A DNA stretch of 64,000 nt from Indolivaga capnocytophagoides DSM 22835 (lineage in GTDB: Bacteria; Bacteroidota; Bacteroidia; Bacteroidales; Dysgonomonadaceae). Positions 16,982-27,017 of the stretch are shown piece after piece. The stretch is taken from contig NZ_AUFL01000015.1 in assembly GCF_000426485.1 (NCBI RefSeq), forward strand, positions 62,001-126,000, written 5' to 3'. Under the pieces are notes generated by a model. That model was not told where the DNA came from. It was given only the letters and a program-made list of their open reading frames with translations, and did no database searches. Each line of letters starts with the position of its first letter. Position 1 is the first letter of the stretch. The translations under genes and the position numbers were made by a program.

Positions 16982-18535
16982 CTATTCTTTTCTCCGGAGT
17001 TGGTACACCACATGTCCTTTGAAATCGGCTCTGTCTACAATCTCAAAATATTGGCTTACTTCGATTGAATCGGCGGTAACATTCATAAAAGAATCGTCTT
17101 TGTCTACATTTTTGATTATTAATGCGTTTTTATAAGATGGGTCGACTTCTTTAAAATCAAAAATAGGGATGCAGTTAAAGTTTTTCAGGTATTGTTTGTA
17201 GTATTTCTTAGTCAGACGTATTCTTTGATAGTGCTTATGGTCAGGATATAGTAAATTTCCGAAAGCTATAGCAAAACTTCGTGTGTCGGAGTATAAGAAT
17301 ACAGTATTACTATCTACCCGCTGTTCGGCAAAATGGATAATATTATTCTGAACCCATTGATCCCGGTCATTTGTTTCTTTTTGAAGCATAAACCTGTTTA
17401 CCGATAGAAAACCCAGGATCACGAAAAATAAAGAAACGATGACTTTATTTATTGTCTTATCATAATTAAGTAATGATAAATGGATTGCGATAAATAAGAT
17501 AAATAAAGCCATCAGAGGGTTCATGTAACGTGTTACAAAGACTGGCTTCACGGCAAATGAATACACAATCACAGATGATATAACCAGGATGAAAACGGCG
17601 AAAATAAGTTTTCCGAAGATACTTTTAGGGATTTTCTCTTTATGTGAACCCTGTGAACTATCTACAACTGTATAACAAACTATCGACAAAAGGATAGCAG
17701 TTAAAGTCAGTTCGATTGCAAATGTTTTTAAAGGCGTTCCTGTCCCTACTAAGTCTAATTCTGTAGAGAAAGGGTAGTAAATGTAAATCACGAGATCTTT
17801 TAACCTCGATTGATTTATCCAGTATTCATCGCTCACCTGACCCATTTGAGCCGGAATATGGATTAACCATGGCAAATAGCCGACTATAAAAAGAATACCT
17901 ATTCCTAAAAATTGAAGTGATTTATCTCTTTTGTATATAAAAAGAACTGTGAATAGTATGGCATAAATATAAAAAACTGCCATCAAAGCGTAATAATGGG
18001 TATATGCTGCAGCTAAAGAAAATAAGGTAAGTTTTATTAGATTGAATTTCGAAAAGTTATTAAAACTTCGGTATGAGTATATTGCACTTCCTAAAACAAA
18101 CAACATAGCTAGTGAATACATCCTTATTTCGGAGGCTATGTATTGGGTTACGGGTAGTAGGATGAAGATGGAGAGAAATAAAACTGCGGTTTTATCGCCA
18201 AAATCCTTTCTGATCAGAGTGCATCCTATAATCAGGCACCCTATAACCGGCAGGCATGAAAATATACGGAGAGCGACAACCGACTGTCCGGCAAAGTATG
18301 TATATACTTTGAGCAAAGCATAATAAAGAGGAGGGTGAACATCATTTGCCGTGATATACCATAGTTGTGAAAAAGAATGCCTGACCAGATTGATTGTATA
18401 TGCCTCGTCGTACCAGAACGCCGTGTAAAAGCAGTGGTACAATAAATAAAAAGAGCCTATAATCAATAGGCTGAATAGTATAATAGTATTCCGTGATTTG
18501 TCCGTAAAATATCCCATATCAGTAAAAGAAAGCAT
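16982..18535 (-). CDS. GT39-like polyprenol-dependent glycosyltransferase (ArnT/PMT-type membrane protein)
   Basis: A 517-residue membrane protein with about eleven hydrophobic segments followed by a soluble C-terminal portion. The first extracytoplasmic loop holds FWYDEAYTINLVRHSF, with the conserved acidic residues of the GT-C fold, then DVHPPLYYALLKVY, both typical of GT39/PF13231 enzymes. Such enzymes transfer a sugar from a polyprenyl phosphate carrier to lipid, glycan or protein outside the membrane. The acceptor is unknown. Upstream, the tail of a palindromic element abuts its start codon. Confidence 0.85.
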   Translation of the reverse strand: MLSFTDMGYFTDKSRNTIILFSLLIIGSFYLLYHCFYTAFWYDEAYTINLVRHSFSQLWYITANDVHPPLYYALLKVYTYFAGQSVVALRIFSCLPVIGCLIIGCTLIRKDFGDKTAVLFLSIFILLPVTQYIASEIRMYSLAMLFVLGSAIYSYRSFNNFSKFNLIKLTLFSLAAAYTHYYALMAVFYIYAILFTVLFIYKRDKSLQFLGIGILFIVGYLPWLIHIPAQMGQVSDEYWINQSRLKDLVIYIYYPFSTELDLVGTGTPLKTFAIELTLTAILLSIVCYTVVDSSQGSHKEKIPKSIFGKLIFAVFILVISSVIVYSFAVKPVFVTRYMNPLMALFILFIAIHLSLLNYDKTINKVIVSLFFVILGFLSVNRFMLQKETNDRDQWVQNNIIHFAEQRVDSNTVFLYSDTRSFAIAFGNLLYPDHKHYQRIRLTKKYYKQYLKNFNCIPIFDFKEVDPSYKNALIIKNVDKDDSFMNVTADSIEVSQYFEIVDRADFKGHVVYQLRRKE

Positions 18536-18611
18536 TTAATGATATATTTTTAGTTTATCAATAATCTCAGGTTGTTATACTTGCCTAAGTAATAAATTGG
18601 TCTGAGACCTT
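18536..18611 (+). repeat. Dispersed palindromic element, copy 3
   Basis: AATGATATATTTTTAG begins the tail, TTATACTTGCC follows, and the core GGTCTGAGACC is at 18599-18609. It fills the spacer between the ruvB stop and the GT39 start; the tail end touches the GT39 start codon. Confidence 0.85.
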
Positions 18612-18670
18612 GCTTAAATTTATTCGGTAAAACCGGTTCTCTATGACCGTAACAGAGGGTTTGATCCTTT

Positions 18671-19699
18671 TTAAAACAGATACCCCTGTTCGGTTTCTTT
18701 ATGACGTCCGAGGTGCTTGTATGCAAGTTCGGTTACTTCCCGCCCTCTTGGAGTTCGTTTCATAAATCCTTCTTTTATGAGGAATGGTTCATATACCTCC
18801 TCTATTGTGCCCCCATCTTCACCCAAAGCTGTGGCAATGGTAGAGATACCTACAGGGCCTCCTTTGAATTTATCGATAATGATCAGCAATATTTTATTGT
18901 CGATTTCATCGAGTCCGTATTTATCGATATTCAGAGCTTCAAGTGCATAGGTCGCTATTTCTTTGTCGATGCTTCCTGATCCTTTAACCTGTGCAAAATC
19001 ACGTACTCTCCGTAACAAAGCATTCGCTATACGGGGAGTTCCACGGCTTCTTAATGCAATTTCATGTGCTGCATTGCTTTTGCAGGGAACATCGAGAATA
19101 TCTGCGGATCGAACTATAATATTGGTCAGCGTATTCATGTCATAATACTCCAAGTGCATATTGATACCGAAACGGGCTCTCAACGGGCTTGTCAGTAAGC
19201 CGCTTCGGGTAGTTGCCCCTATCAGGGTAAAGGGATTCAGTTCGATCTGTACCGAACGGGCACTCGGTCCCTTATCTATCATTATATCGATGCGGTAATC
19301 TTCCATGGCACTGTACAGGTATTCTTCAACAATCGGTGAAAGACGGTGTATTTCATCGATAAAAAGAACATCATTAGGCTCCAGAGATGTGAGCAATCCG
19401 GCCAAATCACCGGGTTTATCGAGTACAGGGCCTGAGGTAATTTTAAAACCTACCCCCAATTCATTGGCTATAATATTCGACAGGGTTGTTTTTCCCAATC
19501 CCGGAGGTCCATGCAATAAAGTATGGTCGAGAGACTCGCCACGCATACGTGCAGCAGTGACAAATACTTTGAGGTTTTCTACCACCTTGTCTTGTCCGCT
19601 GAAGCTCGAAAAAGTAAGAGGGCGGAGTGCGTTTTCAAATTCACGCTCCGTTCCGTTCAGTTTTTCGTTATGCATATTGAAATTTTCGCTCATATCCAT
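18671..19699 (-). CDS. ruvB: Holliday junction branch migration ATPase RuvB
   Basis: A 342-residue RuvB of normal length. The protein forms hexameric rings that drive RuvA-bound Holliday junctions. Walker [10 protein letters not shown] starts at residue 64, Walker [10 protein letters not shown] at 112, and sensor I is in GATTRSGLL. The C-terminal winged helix contains [16 protein letters not shown] and the [12 protein letters not shown]-contact segment. ruvA and ruvC are not adjacent. It lies 29 bases downstream of the Rel gene on the same strand and is probably cotranscribed with it. Met 3 is an alternative start. Confidence 0.97.
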   Translation of the reverse strand: MDMSENFNMHNEKLNGTEREFENALRPLTFSSFSGQDKVVENLKVFVTAARMRGESLDHTLLHGPPGLGKTTLSNIIANELGVGFKITSGPVLDKPGDLAGLLTSLEPNDVLFIDEIHRLSPIVEEYLYSAMEDYRIDIMIDKGPSARSVQIELNPFTLIGATTRSGLLTSPLRARFGINMHLEYYDMNTLTNIIVRSADILDVPCKSNAAHEIALRSRGTPRIANALLRRVRDFAQVKGSGSIDKEIATYALEALNIDKYGLDEIDNKILLIIIDKFKGGPVGISTIATALGEDGGTIEEVYEPFLIKEGFMKRTPRGREVTELAYKHLGRHKETEQGYLF

Positions 19700-19728
19700 T
19701 AATTCGATTATAAAAAGGTCTACTGCCT

Positions 19729-21972
19729 TTAACTAAGCCTGTTTACCGATTGTACACCTTCTATCTTAAGAATCAGTGAACATAGTTTTTGTACATCTGC
19801 TACACTATGTACAAAAAGGCTTACTTTACCTTCAAAGATACCATCATTCGATTCGATATTCAAATTTTTTATATTTACCGAGTCCGTGATGATCACCTTG
19901 GTTATATCGTTCAGCATTCCTACCCGGTCTATCCCTCTGATAACTATTGTCGATAGAAACGAGTACTGCGCATAATTACCCCACTCAAGATTCAAAATCT
20001 TATTACCAAAACTAGCTTTTAGTTTAAGACCTACAGGACAATTTACATTGTGTACCTGTATTTCGTTGTTATCACCGATAAAACCGAATACTTTATCTCC
20101 AGGAATAGGATTACAGCATGATGCGAGCCTGAAATTTTTCTGAAAAGAATCTTCCTGAAGTATATAGGTCTTCTTCTTGTCGATGGTATTCAGATCATCT
20201 GTATCCGAAATAGTAGCTGTTTCCGTTTCTTTCTTTTTAGTGCGGAATGCCTGACGAACGTATCTCATCAGGAAGTTACTGTTGGTATTATCTTTGGCAT
20301 CTTTGAACAAAAGAGCCGGTTTTGTCGGTAAAACAATCGTTCTATTGCCTATAGCAAAGAATAAGTCTTCTTTTTTGGCAACTTTGTAATAATCCAGCAT
20401 TTTGTCGATGGTAGGAGTTGGAATGTCTTCCACTCCTAAAAAACCTCTCAGTTTTATTTCTCCCTGTTTCGCTATTTCTTTTTTCTGTTTTTTCAGAGAT
20501 GCTTCGAGTTTGGCTCTGGCTTTTCCACTTGTCACAAATCCCAGCCATTCGGGTTGAGGGGTTTGTGACTTTGATGTCAGAATTTCGACCTGATCACCGC
20601 TGTTTAACTTATGGCTCAATGGTACAAGCTTGTGATTTACCTTCGCCCCGATACATTTATCTCCGATATTGGAGTGAAGTTCATAGGCAAAATCGAGAGC
20701 AGTTGCTCCTTGAGCCATTGTCTTTAGGTCTCCTTTGGGAGTAAACACAAATATCTCTTGCGAAAATAAGTTCAGCTTGATTGTATCAAGGAAGTCAATT
20801 GCGTTTGGATTTGGATTTTCGAGTATCTCTTTTATGGTTTTCAGCCATTTGTCGAGTTCTGTATCTTCTTCGACTTTTCCCTCTTTGTATTTCCAATGTG
20901 CAGCGAATCCCTTTTCGGCGATATCATCCATTCTTCGGCTTCGGATCTGTATTTCGACCCATTCGCCATCAGGACCCATAACCGTGAGATGTAGTGCCTG
21001 ATATCCATTCGATTTCGGACGGCTTACCCAATCCCTGATCCTGTCGGGGCGGAGCTTATAAATATCCGTAATGATCGAATAAATATCCCAGCATCGTTTC
21101 TTTTCGTCTAATCCAGGTTCGGATTCGAAGATAACACGTACCGCAAAAATATCATAGATTTCTTCGAACGGAACGGCCTTTGTCTTCATCTTATTCCAAA
21201 TAGAATAGACCGACTTATCTCTCGCCTTTATTTCGTATTTGAAGCCTTGTTCATCGAGTCTTTTCTTTACAGGCTCGGCAAAGTGTTCGAATATATCACG
21301 GCGGATGTAGCTCGATTTGTCGAGCTTTTCTACAATATCGTTGTATTCTTCGGGATTTTCGTATTTAAAACTCAGTTCTTCGAGTTCCGTTTTTATGGCA
21401 AAAAGCCCCAGCCTGTGTGCCAGAGGGGCATATATATACATTGTTTCTCCTGCAATTTTATGGCGTTTTGCCGGAGCCATCGAACCCAAGGTTCTCATAT
21501 TGTGAAGACGGTCGGCTATTTTAACCAGAATCACTCGGATGTCATCGGACATCGTTAGCAGTAGTTTGCGGAAATTCTCGGCTTGCGAAGAAACCTGATC
21601 TCCGAACATACCACTCGAAATTTTCGTCAGTCCATCGACAATTTCAGCGATTTTATCGCCAAAAAGTTTCTTGATATCATCTACCGTGTAGTCTGTGTCT
21701 TCTACAACATCATGGAGGAGAGCCGCGCATATAGATGTTGACCCTAGCCCTATTTCGTTACAAACAATACGGGCTACCGCTATAGGATGCATAATATACG
21801 GCTCACCCGACCTGCGGCGTGCGCCTTTATGTGCTTCGCGGGCTATATGAAAAGCTTTCGTTATCAGTTCGACTTTTCGTCTGTGATTGGATTTGATATA
21901 ATCCTCGATAAGAGCGTCAAACTCTTTATCGATCATCATTTCTTCCTCTTTGTTCTTATCGTTGTTGTCCAT
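19729..21972 (-). CDS. Bifunctional (p)ppGpp synthetase/hydrolase, RelA/SpoT homologue
   Basis: A 747-residue long RSH enzyme that makes and degrades (p)ppGpp in the stringent response. The hydrolase domain is intact: H62 in YIMHPIAVA and the HD pair at 87-88 in [11 protein letters not shown]. The synthetase domain includes [17 protein letters not shown] and [20 protein letters not shown] domain begins at [14 protein letters not shown], and a C-terminal ACT domain follows a cysteine-containing segment ([12 protein letters not shown]). Because both active sites look complete, it is likely bifunctional. A palindromic element core sits 7 bases upstream of the start codon. Confidence 0.95.
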   Translation of the reverse strand: MDNNDKNKEEEMMIDKEFDALIEDYIKSNHRRKVELITKAFHIAREAHKGARRRSGEPYIMHPIAVARIVCNEIGLGSTSICAALLHDVVEDTDYTVDDIKKLFGDKIAEIVDGLTKISSGMFGDQVSSQAENFRKLLLTMSDDIRVILVKIADRLHNMRTLGSMAPAKRHKIAGETMYIYAPLAHRLGLFAIKTELEELSFKYENPEEYNDIVEKLDKSSYIRRDIFEHFAEPVKKRLDEQGFKYEIKARDKSVYSIWNKMKTKAVPFEEIYDIFAVRVIFESEPGLDEKKRCWDIYSIITDIYKLRPDRIRDWVSRPKSNGYQALHLTVMGPDGEWVEIQIRSRRMDDIAEKGFAAHWKYKEGKVEEDTELDKWLKTIKEILENPNPNAIDFLDTIKLNLFSQEIFVFTPKGDLKTMAQGATALDFAYELHSNIGDKCIGAKVNHKLVPLSHKLNSGDQVEILTSKSQTPQPEWLGFVTSGKARAKLEASLKKQKKEIAKQGEIKLRGFLGVEDIPTPTIDKMLDYYKVAKKEDLFFAIGNRTIVLPTKPALLFKDAKDNTNSNFLMRYVRQAFRTKKKETETATISDTDDLNTIDKKKTYILQEDSFQKNFRLASCCNPIPGDKVFGFIGDNNEIQVHNVNCPVGLKLKASFGNKILNLEWGNYAQYSFLSTIVIRGIDRVGMLNDITKVIITDSVNIKNLNIESNDGIFEGKVSLFVHSVADVQKLCSLILKIEGVQSVNRLS

Positions 21973-21977
21973 AAAGT

Positions 21978-22000
21978 AAGGTCTCAGACCTATTTATTAT
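21978..22000 (-). repeat. Dispersed palindromic element, copy 4
   Basis: Core GGTCTCAGACC at 21980-21990, 7 bases upstream of the Rel start codon on the minus strand. The following TATTTATTATTTTTGTG replaces the usual TTGGCAAGTATAA tail. Confidence 0.8.
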
Positions 22001-22087
22001 TTTTGTGTATACAACAGCAACAACTTATTATCATCAGACATTGTTGCATTAGATCTTTTTTATTTGCCAAGATAAGGACAAAATCCT

Positions 22088-24136
22088 TTATCTGGGTATT
22101 TTTAATTTCTGTCCGATACTTAAATTATCTGATTTTAAGTTATTGGCCTTTCGTATGCTGCTTGCTGTCGTTTTGCCTCCGTAGCGTGATGCGATATGCC
22201 CTAGTGTATCGCCTTTTTTGACTACATATATCATTGGGACTTTAACTTTAGGAGCCGATTTCTTCGGTTCGGGAGTTTGTGATGTCTTCGATGATTCTTT
22301 TCCGTCTATTTTCTTCATTGCCACCGGAGATATTGATGCTACCGCCTGACTGGCTGTTTCGTTTTCAGCCGATTTTTTTGCTTCTGCCATCACTTCTTCG
22401 ACCGCTTCGGCATTTATTGAAGGTACATTTTCTTCTATATCTTCTTCTTTTGCTTTTTGTGGTAGATGAATAACGAGTCTTTGTCCGACTTTAGGAACCG
22501 ATTTCTTCAGTTTATTCCACTGAGTGATATCATCTTTATCTACGCTGTATTTAGATGCTATCTGGGTTAATGTTTCTCCGATACGTACTTTATGGTATAT
22601 TGTCTGAGGACTCTGAAGATCGTGTATCCTTGGTTGCTTGTTGTCGGTTGGTGTTGCTGCCGTATTGCTGTTATCTTCAGTAGCCGAAGAACCGTTATTG
22701 TCCGAAACTTCCTTTTCCTGCATCTTGTTGAAATATTGAGCAAGGAGGCTCGATTCGTTTGTTTTACTTCCTATTTCGGCAGATGCTGTATTTGTAGCTG
22801 TATTTTCTGTTTGTGTTTGATTTTGTGCAAGTGTAACTTCTTCTGTCGAAGTTTCTTCTTTCTCTTTGCGTGGTGCTATACTGGGATTGCTTACCACTAG
22901 ATATTGTCCGGCTTTTAATCTGTTTGACCTTAATCCATTCCAACGTTTTATCTGAGTGGTTGATATTCCGTGTTTTCTTGCGATGGATGCGATGTTATCA
23001 CCACGTCTGACCCTATATCTTGATGCACTTCCTGCAGATGCTGTATAACCGCTGGGTTCTACAACCTTTCGGTGCGATAGAAATTCATTGGTTCTGTATG
23101 CATAAACCGAATCTTTCGATACTTCGAAGTCCGCGGCCTTGGCAGAAGGCAGTGTTACGAGATAACGCTTGAATTCTCCCGGAACGATATCTTTTTTATA
23201 TTGAGGATTCAGATTGCGTACTTCATCAATCGGAACACCTAATACATCTGCCACTTGCTGCAGGTGCAGGTATTTGTCTACAACGATCGTATCCGTCGAT
23301 CTTGTGTATTTGTATTCGAACGGGCAAATATTATGATCCGAATAGTAGTTCATAACATAAGTTGCTGCAATAAAAGCCGGAACATAACCTCTTGTTTCTC
23401 TCGGTAAATAGGGGTATATAGCCCAATAATCGGTTGCTCCTCCGCTTCGTTTAATTGCCTTGTTGACATTTCCGGGGCCGCAGTTATAAGCTGCGATAAC
23501 GAGATTCCAATCACCATATATATTGAACAGGTCTTTTAAATAACGGGCAGCCGCATCTGTCGATTTCAACGGGTCGCGACGCTCATCTACCAAGCTGTTT
23601 ACTTCCAGATCGTACATTTTGCCTGTACCTATCATAAATTGCCAGAGACCGGTTGCTCCCGCTCGTGATACAATTGTAGGATTAAGAGCCGATTCTATTA
23701 TCGGAAGATACTTCAGTTCGAGAGGTAAGCCGTATTTATCGAGTGCTTGTTCGAAAATAGGAAAGTAATAGCTCGATTTGCCTACAAAGTATTCGACACT
23801 GTTACGCATCCTTCCGGTATACATGCTGATGTATGATTTTACAATAGGATTGTATGCTAGTTCCATAACTGTGGGCAGACTGTAGAGCCTGTTGATATAT
23901 ATCGAGTCTTCGAATACAACGTCTGTGTCGACATTGGAGTTGCATGTCAATGCAGGAGAAAATTCTTTTCTCCAATCGATAAGAAGCTGATCGAAGTTTC
24001 GCTCTATTTCTTCCGGTACTACAAGGTCTTTGTCGGTAATAGTATCCCTGAGAGATACTCCCGTTTTGCGGTTTTGGGCAGTAATAATTAGCGAACTCGA
24101 ACAAACTAAACTAATAACAATAATTTTTCTCAGCAT
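22088..24136 (-). CDS. Membrane-bound lytic murein transglycosylase D-like protein with three LysM domains
   Basis: A 682-residue exported protein with a signal peptide at residues 1-20. The SLT lysozyme-like domain covers about residues 120-270: catalytic Glu lies in LPIIESALNP, followed by AGATGLWQFMIGTG and AYNCGPGNV. Three LysM peptidoglycan-binding modules follow: YRVRRGDNIASIARKHG (about 375), YHKVRIGETLTQIASKYS (about 515) and YVVKKGDTLGHIASRYG (637-682). Low-complexity Ser/Thr/Glu linkers separate them. It cleaves murein to 1,6-anhydro products in the periplasm. It is third after parAB in a same-strand block, 36 bases downstream of the DUF5683 gene. Confidence 0.93.
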   Translation of the reverse strand: MLRKIIVISLVCSSSLIITAQNRKTGVSLRDTITDKDLVVPEEIERNFDQLLIDWRKEFSPALTCNSNVDTDVVFEDSIYINRLYSLPTVMELAYNPIVKSYISMYTGRMRNSVEYFVGKSSYYFPIFEQALDKYGLPLELKYLPIIESALNPTIVSRAGATGLWQFMIGTGKMYDLEVNSLVDERRDPLKSTDAAARYLKDLFNIYGDWNLVIAAYNCGPGNVNKAIKRSGGATDYWAIYPYLPRETRGYVPAFIAATYVMNYYSDHNICPFEYKYTRSTDTIVVDKYLHLQQVADVLGVPIDEVRNLNPQYKKDIVPGEFKRYLVTLPSAKAADFEVSKDSVYAYRTNEFLSHRKVVEPSGYTASAGSASRYRVRRGDNIASIARKHGISTTQIKRWNGLRSNRLKAGQYLVVSNPSIAPRKEKEETSTEEVTLAQNQTQTENTATNTASAEIGSKTNESSLLAQYFNKMQEKEVSDNNGSSATEDNSNTAATPTDNKQPRIHDLQSPQTIYHKVRIGETLTQIASKYSVDKDDITQWNKLKKSVPKVGQRLVIHLPQKAKEEDIEENVPSINAEAVEEVMAEAKKSAENETASQAVASISPVAMKKIDGKESSKTSQTPEPKKSAPKVKVPMIYVVKKGDTLGHIASRYGGKTTASSIRKANNLKSDNLSIGQKLKIPR

Positions 24137-24172
24137 AAACCTTTGATTTTCCTGTCATTTTCGACAAATGAC

Positions 24173-24889
24173 TTAAAAAGTAAAACTACATTGGATGCCA
24201 ACTGTTCTTCGGGCAAAAGGATCCTGTTCCATTTTAGGCTCAACTCTCATTGATAAATCCGGAGAAATATCAAAATCAAACAAATGGGCGTCTACGTATG
24301 CATCAATCATACACAGACCATATAGAGCTACGGCTCCGATTATACTTAGGTCGCGGTATCTTCTGTAAGAATCGCGTTTATTTCTGAATCTCGTTTTATA
24401 CGAGGTTATCTGTGCATCTGTGATATCGGTTACTTTGACATTGCCACTGATAAACGATCCCCAAATAGCAAAGTTAGCATCGCTTCGGGGATATTCGCTC
24501 ATGATGGCTTTGTATGCCTTTGTGTAATCATTGTAATACCTGCCATTCCACGATATTGCGTAATACAATCCGACGAAACCTCCGTATATGAGCGGTAGTT
24601 TCCAGTATTTACGGTTATATATCTGACCCAGCCCCGGAAAAATAGCCGAATAAAGTACTGCTTTATTCGGATCAGGTTTGAATGGTTTTAATTCTTTCGT
24701 ATTCATCGCTTTTTCTGTCGATTTATCGAACGAAAGCTTTGAATCCACCCATGCTACAGTATCATTTTTATTGGTACTTAACGCCTTCTGGGGAGTAGGG
24801 GCTATATGTAAAGAATCATTGTCCTGCCCTGAGGCATACAATGATACGAAACATAAAGCAAATATACCAACGATTGTTCTTTTTATCAT
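24173..24889 (-). CDS. DUF5683 family membrane protein
   Basis: A 238-residue protein with a signal peptide (cleavage near ASGQDND). The conserved block AVLYSAIFPGLGQIYNRKYWKLPLIYGGFVG is the family hallmark and includes a membrane hairpin; a further hydrophobic stretch lies at IIGAVALYGLCMIDAYVDAHL. It is found in Bacteroidota between parB and an MltD-like gene, as here. The link of partition genes to envelope genes suggests an envelope role, but the function is unknown. Confidence 0.85.
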   Translation of the reverse strand: MIKRTIVGIFALCFVSLYASGQDNDSLHIAPTPQKALSTNKNDTVAWVDSKLSFDKSTEKAMNTKELKPFKPDPNKAVLYSAIFPGLGQIYNRKYWKLPLIYGGFVGLYYAISWNGRYYNDYTKAYKAIMSEYPRSDANFAIWGSFISGNVKVTDITDAQITSYKTRFRNKRDSYRRYRDLSIIGAVALYGLCMIDAYVDAHLFDFDISPDLSMRVEPKMEQDPFARRTVGIQCSFTF

Positions 24890-24920
24890 AGTTATGCTTA
24901 TGACACGGAAAAATGCGAAT

Positions 24921-25829
24921 TTATCGTTTCAACTGGTCAAATTTAGTAATAATACGCTCAAGATCCTCGTCTGAATTAAAGGCGATCGTAATTTTACCTT
25001 TTCCCTTGTCGTTACAAGTGAGCTGGACCCTCGAATCGAAGAATTTTGATAGGTGTTTCTTTAAAACATCGAATTCTTCGGGAGTTGCTTTTTGTATTTT
25101 TCCTTTCTTTACAAGATCGACAACTTCTTTTTCCTGAATGATTTCTTCTAAAGTTTCACCTTTGTTGATTGCCCTCACATACTCTTCTACTTTGCGTACC
25201 GATAGGTCTTCATTGAGTATATGTTCGTATACTTCTAGCTGTACCTCAGGGTTTTCGATGGTTACCAGAGTACGGGCATGCGCCATATCTATTCTTTTAT
25301 CTCTGATCGCCATTTGTATCTCTGCTGGTAGTTTCAGCAGTCGCAGGTAATTGGCAATTGTAGTTCGTTTTTTTCCGATTCGTTCGCTTAGTCTTTCCTG
25401 AGTGAGGTTATAAGTCTCTATCAGGTTTTGATAAGCAAGGGCTATTTCGATTGAGTTTAAATCTTCCCGTTGAATATTTTCGATCAATGCCATTTCCATG
25501 ACATTTTCGTCTTCGGCTGTTTTTACATAGGCAGGGATTGACTCAACCTGTGCAATCATCGAAGCTCTGTATCTGCGTTCTCCGGCGATGATCTGATAAG
25601 TATCATCATCTATTTTACGCAATGTAATAGGCTGTATCACGCCTAACTGTTTGATAGAAACAGCCAGTTCTCGAAGTGCTTCTTCGTCAAAAACACGTCT
25701 AGGTTGATCGGGATTAGGTTGAATCTGAGACAATGGAACTTCACTAATAGATGAAGACCCTGAGGTTTTCACTTCATCCATTGTTATAAGAGCATCCAAT
25801 CCTCTCCCTAAAGCAGGTTTTTTTGCCAT
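24921..25829 (-). CDS. parB: Chromosome partitioning protein ParB (CTP-dependent clamp)
   Basis: A 302-residue ParB/Spo0J. The N-terminal CTP-binding domain has IQPNPDQPRR and the GERRYRAS box (IAGERRYRASMIAQ). The central helix-turn-helix that recognises parS is in LTQERLSERIGKKRTTIANYLRLLKLP. The C-terminal dimerisation domain is shorter and lysine-rich. ParB loads at parS and spreads on DNA with ParA to segregate the origin region. The gene lies 193 bases downstream of parA. No parS palindrome resembling TGTTTCACGTGAAACA was seen in the window. Confidence 0.96.
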   Translation of the reverse strand: MAKKPALGRGLDALITMDEVKTSGSSSISEVPLSQIQPNPDQPRRVFDEEALRELAVSIKQLGVIQPITLRKIDDDTYQIIAGERRYRASMIAQVESIPAYVKTAEDENVMEMALIENIQREDLNSIEIALAYQNLIETYNLTQERLSERIGKKRTTIANYLRLLKLPAEIQMAIRDKRIDMAHARTLVTIENPEVQLEVYEHILNEDLSVRKVEEYVRAINKGETLEEIIQEKEVVDLVKKGKIQKATPEEFDVLKKHLSKFFDSRVQLTCNDKGKGKITIAFNSDEDLERIITKFDQLKR

Positions 25830-26022
25830 AATTCAATTTAACTAAAAGTAATTATTTTTAAGTTATACCGGCTGTTGATTATATTACCTTTTTGGGCAAT
25901 AAATATGCTGATTTCTTAAAAATAAGTATTAATTGATATTTGATTATATCTATACCGCCACAATGATATTACCGATGTAATCAGATGTTTTGTATCTTTT
26001 GTAATTCGGCCTAGCTACAAAG
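25830..26022. other. parA-parB spacer
   Basis: 193 AT-rich bases between parA and parB on the minus strand. No coding frame, repeat core or parS-like palindrome was found. It is longer than usual for a parAB operon, so parB may have its own promoter. Confidence 0.5.
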
Positions 26023-26787
26023 TTACGAATTTTTTTCTATTAGTTCTTTTGCCAGCTGCATGTAGTTTACAGTACCTCGCGATGCGGCATCATATGCGAT
26101 AACCGGCTGGGCAAAACTTTGTGATTCGCTTAGCTTTACATTGCGTTGTATCACTGTTGTAAATACAAGTTCCTGGAAGTGCTTTTTGACTTCTTCGTAG
26201 ATCTGGTTAGCTAAACGTAAACGGGCGTCATACATCGTCAGTAAAAATCCTTCGATCTCTAAAGATGGATTAAGCTTGGATTTGATAATTTTGATTGTAT
26301 TCAGCAGTTTACTGATTCCTTCCAGTGCAAAATACTCGCATTGAACGGGTATTATAACCGAATCTGCCGCTGTAAGCGAGTTTACGGTGATCAATCCCAA
26401 TGATGGAGAGCAGTCTATCAGGATATAGTCGTAATTTTGCTTTATCGGGGCAAGTACAGAGGCAAGTCGTTTTTCGCGGTTTTCGATATTCAGCATTTCC
26501 AACTCGGCTCCAACCAAGTTTATGTGAGAGGGGATAATATCCAAACGTTCATATTCAGTAGGAACAATGGCTTTCTCGGCGCTTGCTGCACCGATGAGAC
26601 ATTCGTAAATAGTATTTTTTATATGCTTAATATCCAGTCCTAAACCCGAAGACGCATTTGCCTGAGGGTCTGCATCTACTACTAATACTTTTTTCTCGAG
26701 TGTAGCTAAAGACGCAGCTAAGTTGATGGTAGTAGTAGTCTTGCCCACACCACCTTTCTGATTTGCTAAAGCAATTATTTTACCCAT
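26023..26787 (-). CDS. parA: Chromosome partitioning ATPase ParA (Soj)
   Basis: A 254-residue P-loop ATPase of the ParA/MinD type. The deviant Walker A KGGVGKTTTTINLAA starts at residue 11 with the signature lysine. Walker A' is in VDADPQANASSGLG and Walker B in YILIDCSPSLGLITVNSL. It binds DNA nonspecifically as an ATP dimer and is displaced by ParB, moving the origin region. It is the first gene of the same-strand block parA-parB-DUF5683-MltD-Rel-ruvB. A minus-strand TTTCTTTG about 45 bases upstream is a weak promoter candidate. Confidence 0.97.
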   Translation of the reverse strand: MGKIIALANQKGGVGKTTTTINLAASLATLEKKVLVVDADPQANASSGLGLDIKHIKNTIYECLIGAASAEKAIVPTEYERLDIIPSHINLVGAELEMLNIENREKRLASVLAPIKQNYDYILIDCSPSLGLITVNSLTAADSVIIPVQCEYFALEGISKLLNTIKIIKSKLNPSLEIEGFLLTMYDARLRLANQIYEEVKKHFQELVFTTVIQRNVKLSESQSFAQPVIAYDAASRGTVNYMQLAKELIEKNS

Positions 26788-26968
26788 AGTAGTTTTATGT
26801 TACTCTTTTAAGATTTTATGATTGCAAAGAAACGAATAATTGCTGCACTTCTTAAAATGACGAGGTAAACTCTATGAGAATTGTTGATAACTCGGTCTTT
26901 GTGTTGATAAAGTTTGTATCTTTTTGATATATAAATATGTAGTATTCTTTGATCTTATTGCACTAAAA

Positions 26969-27006
26969 GAAAAAGAGAGACCTTTTTATGCTTGATCTCT
27001 CTTTTC
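26969..27006 (-). terminator. Terminator after the TlpA-like gene
   Basis: AAAAGAGAGA (26971-26980) pairs with TCTCTCTTTT (26996-27005) around a 15-base loop. On the minus strand the stem ends in a T-rich run, just past the stop at 27018. Confidence 0.6.
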
Positions 27007-27017
27007 TGTGCTGGAAT

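Noticed and set aside
19305-19736. 143-residue plus-strand frame opposite ruvB
   Set aside because: Antisense to the highly conserved ruvB coding region, with no family motif.
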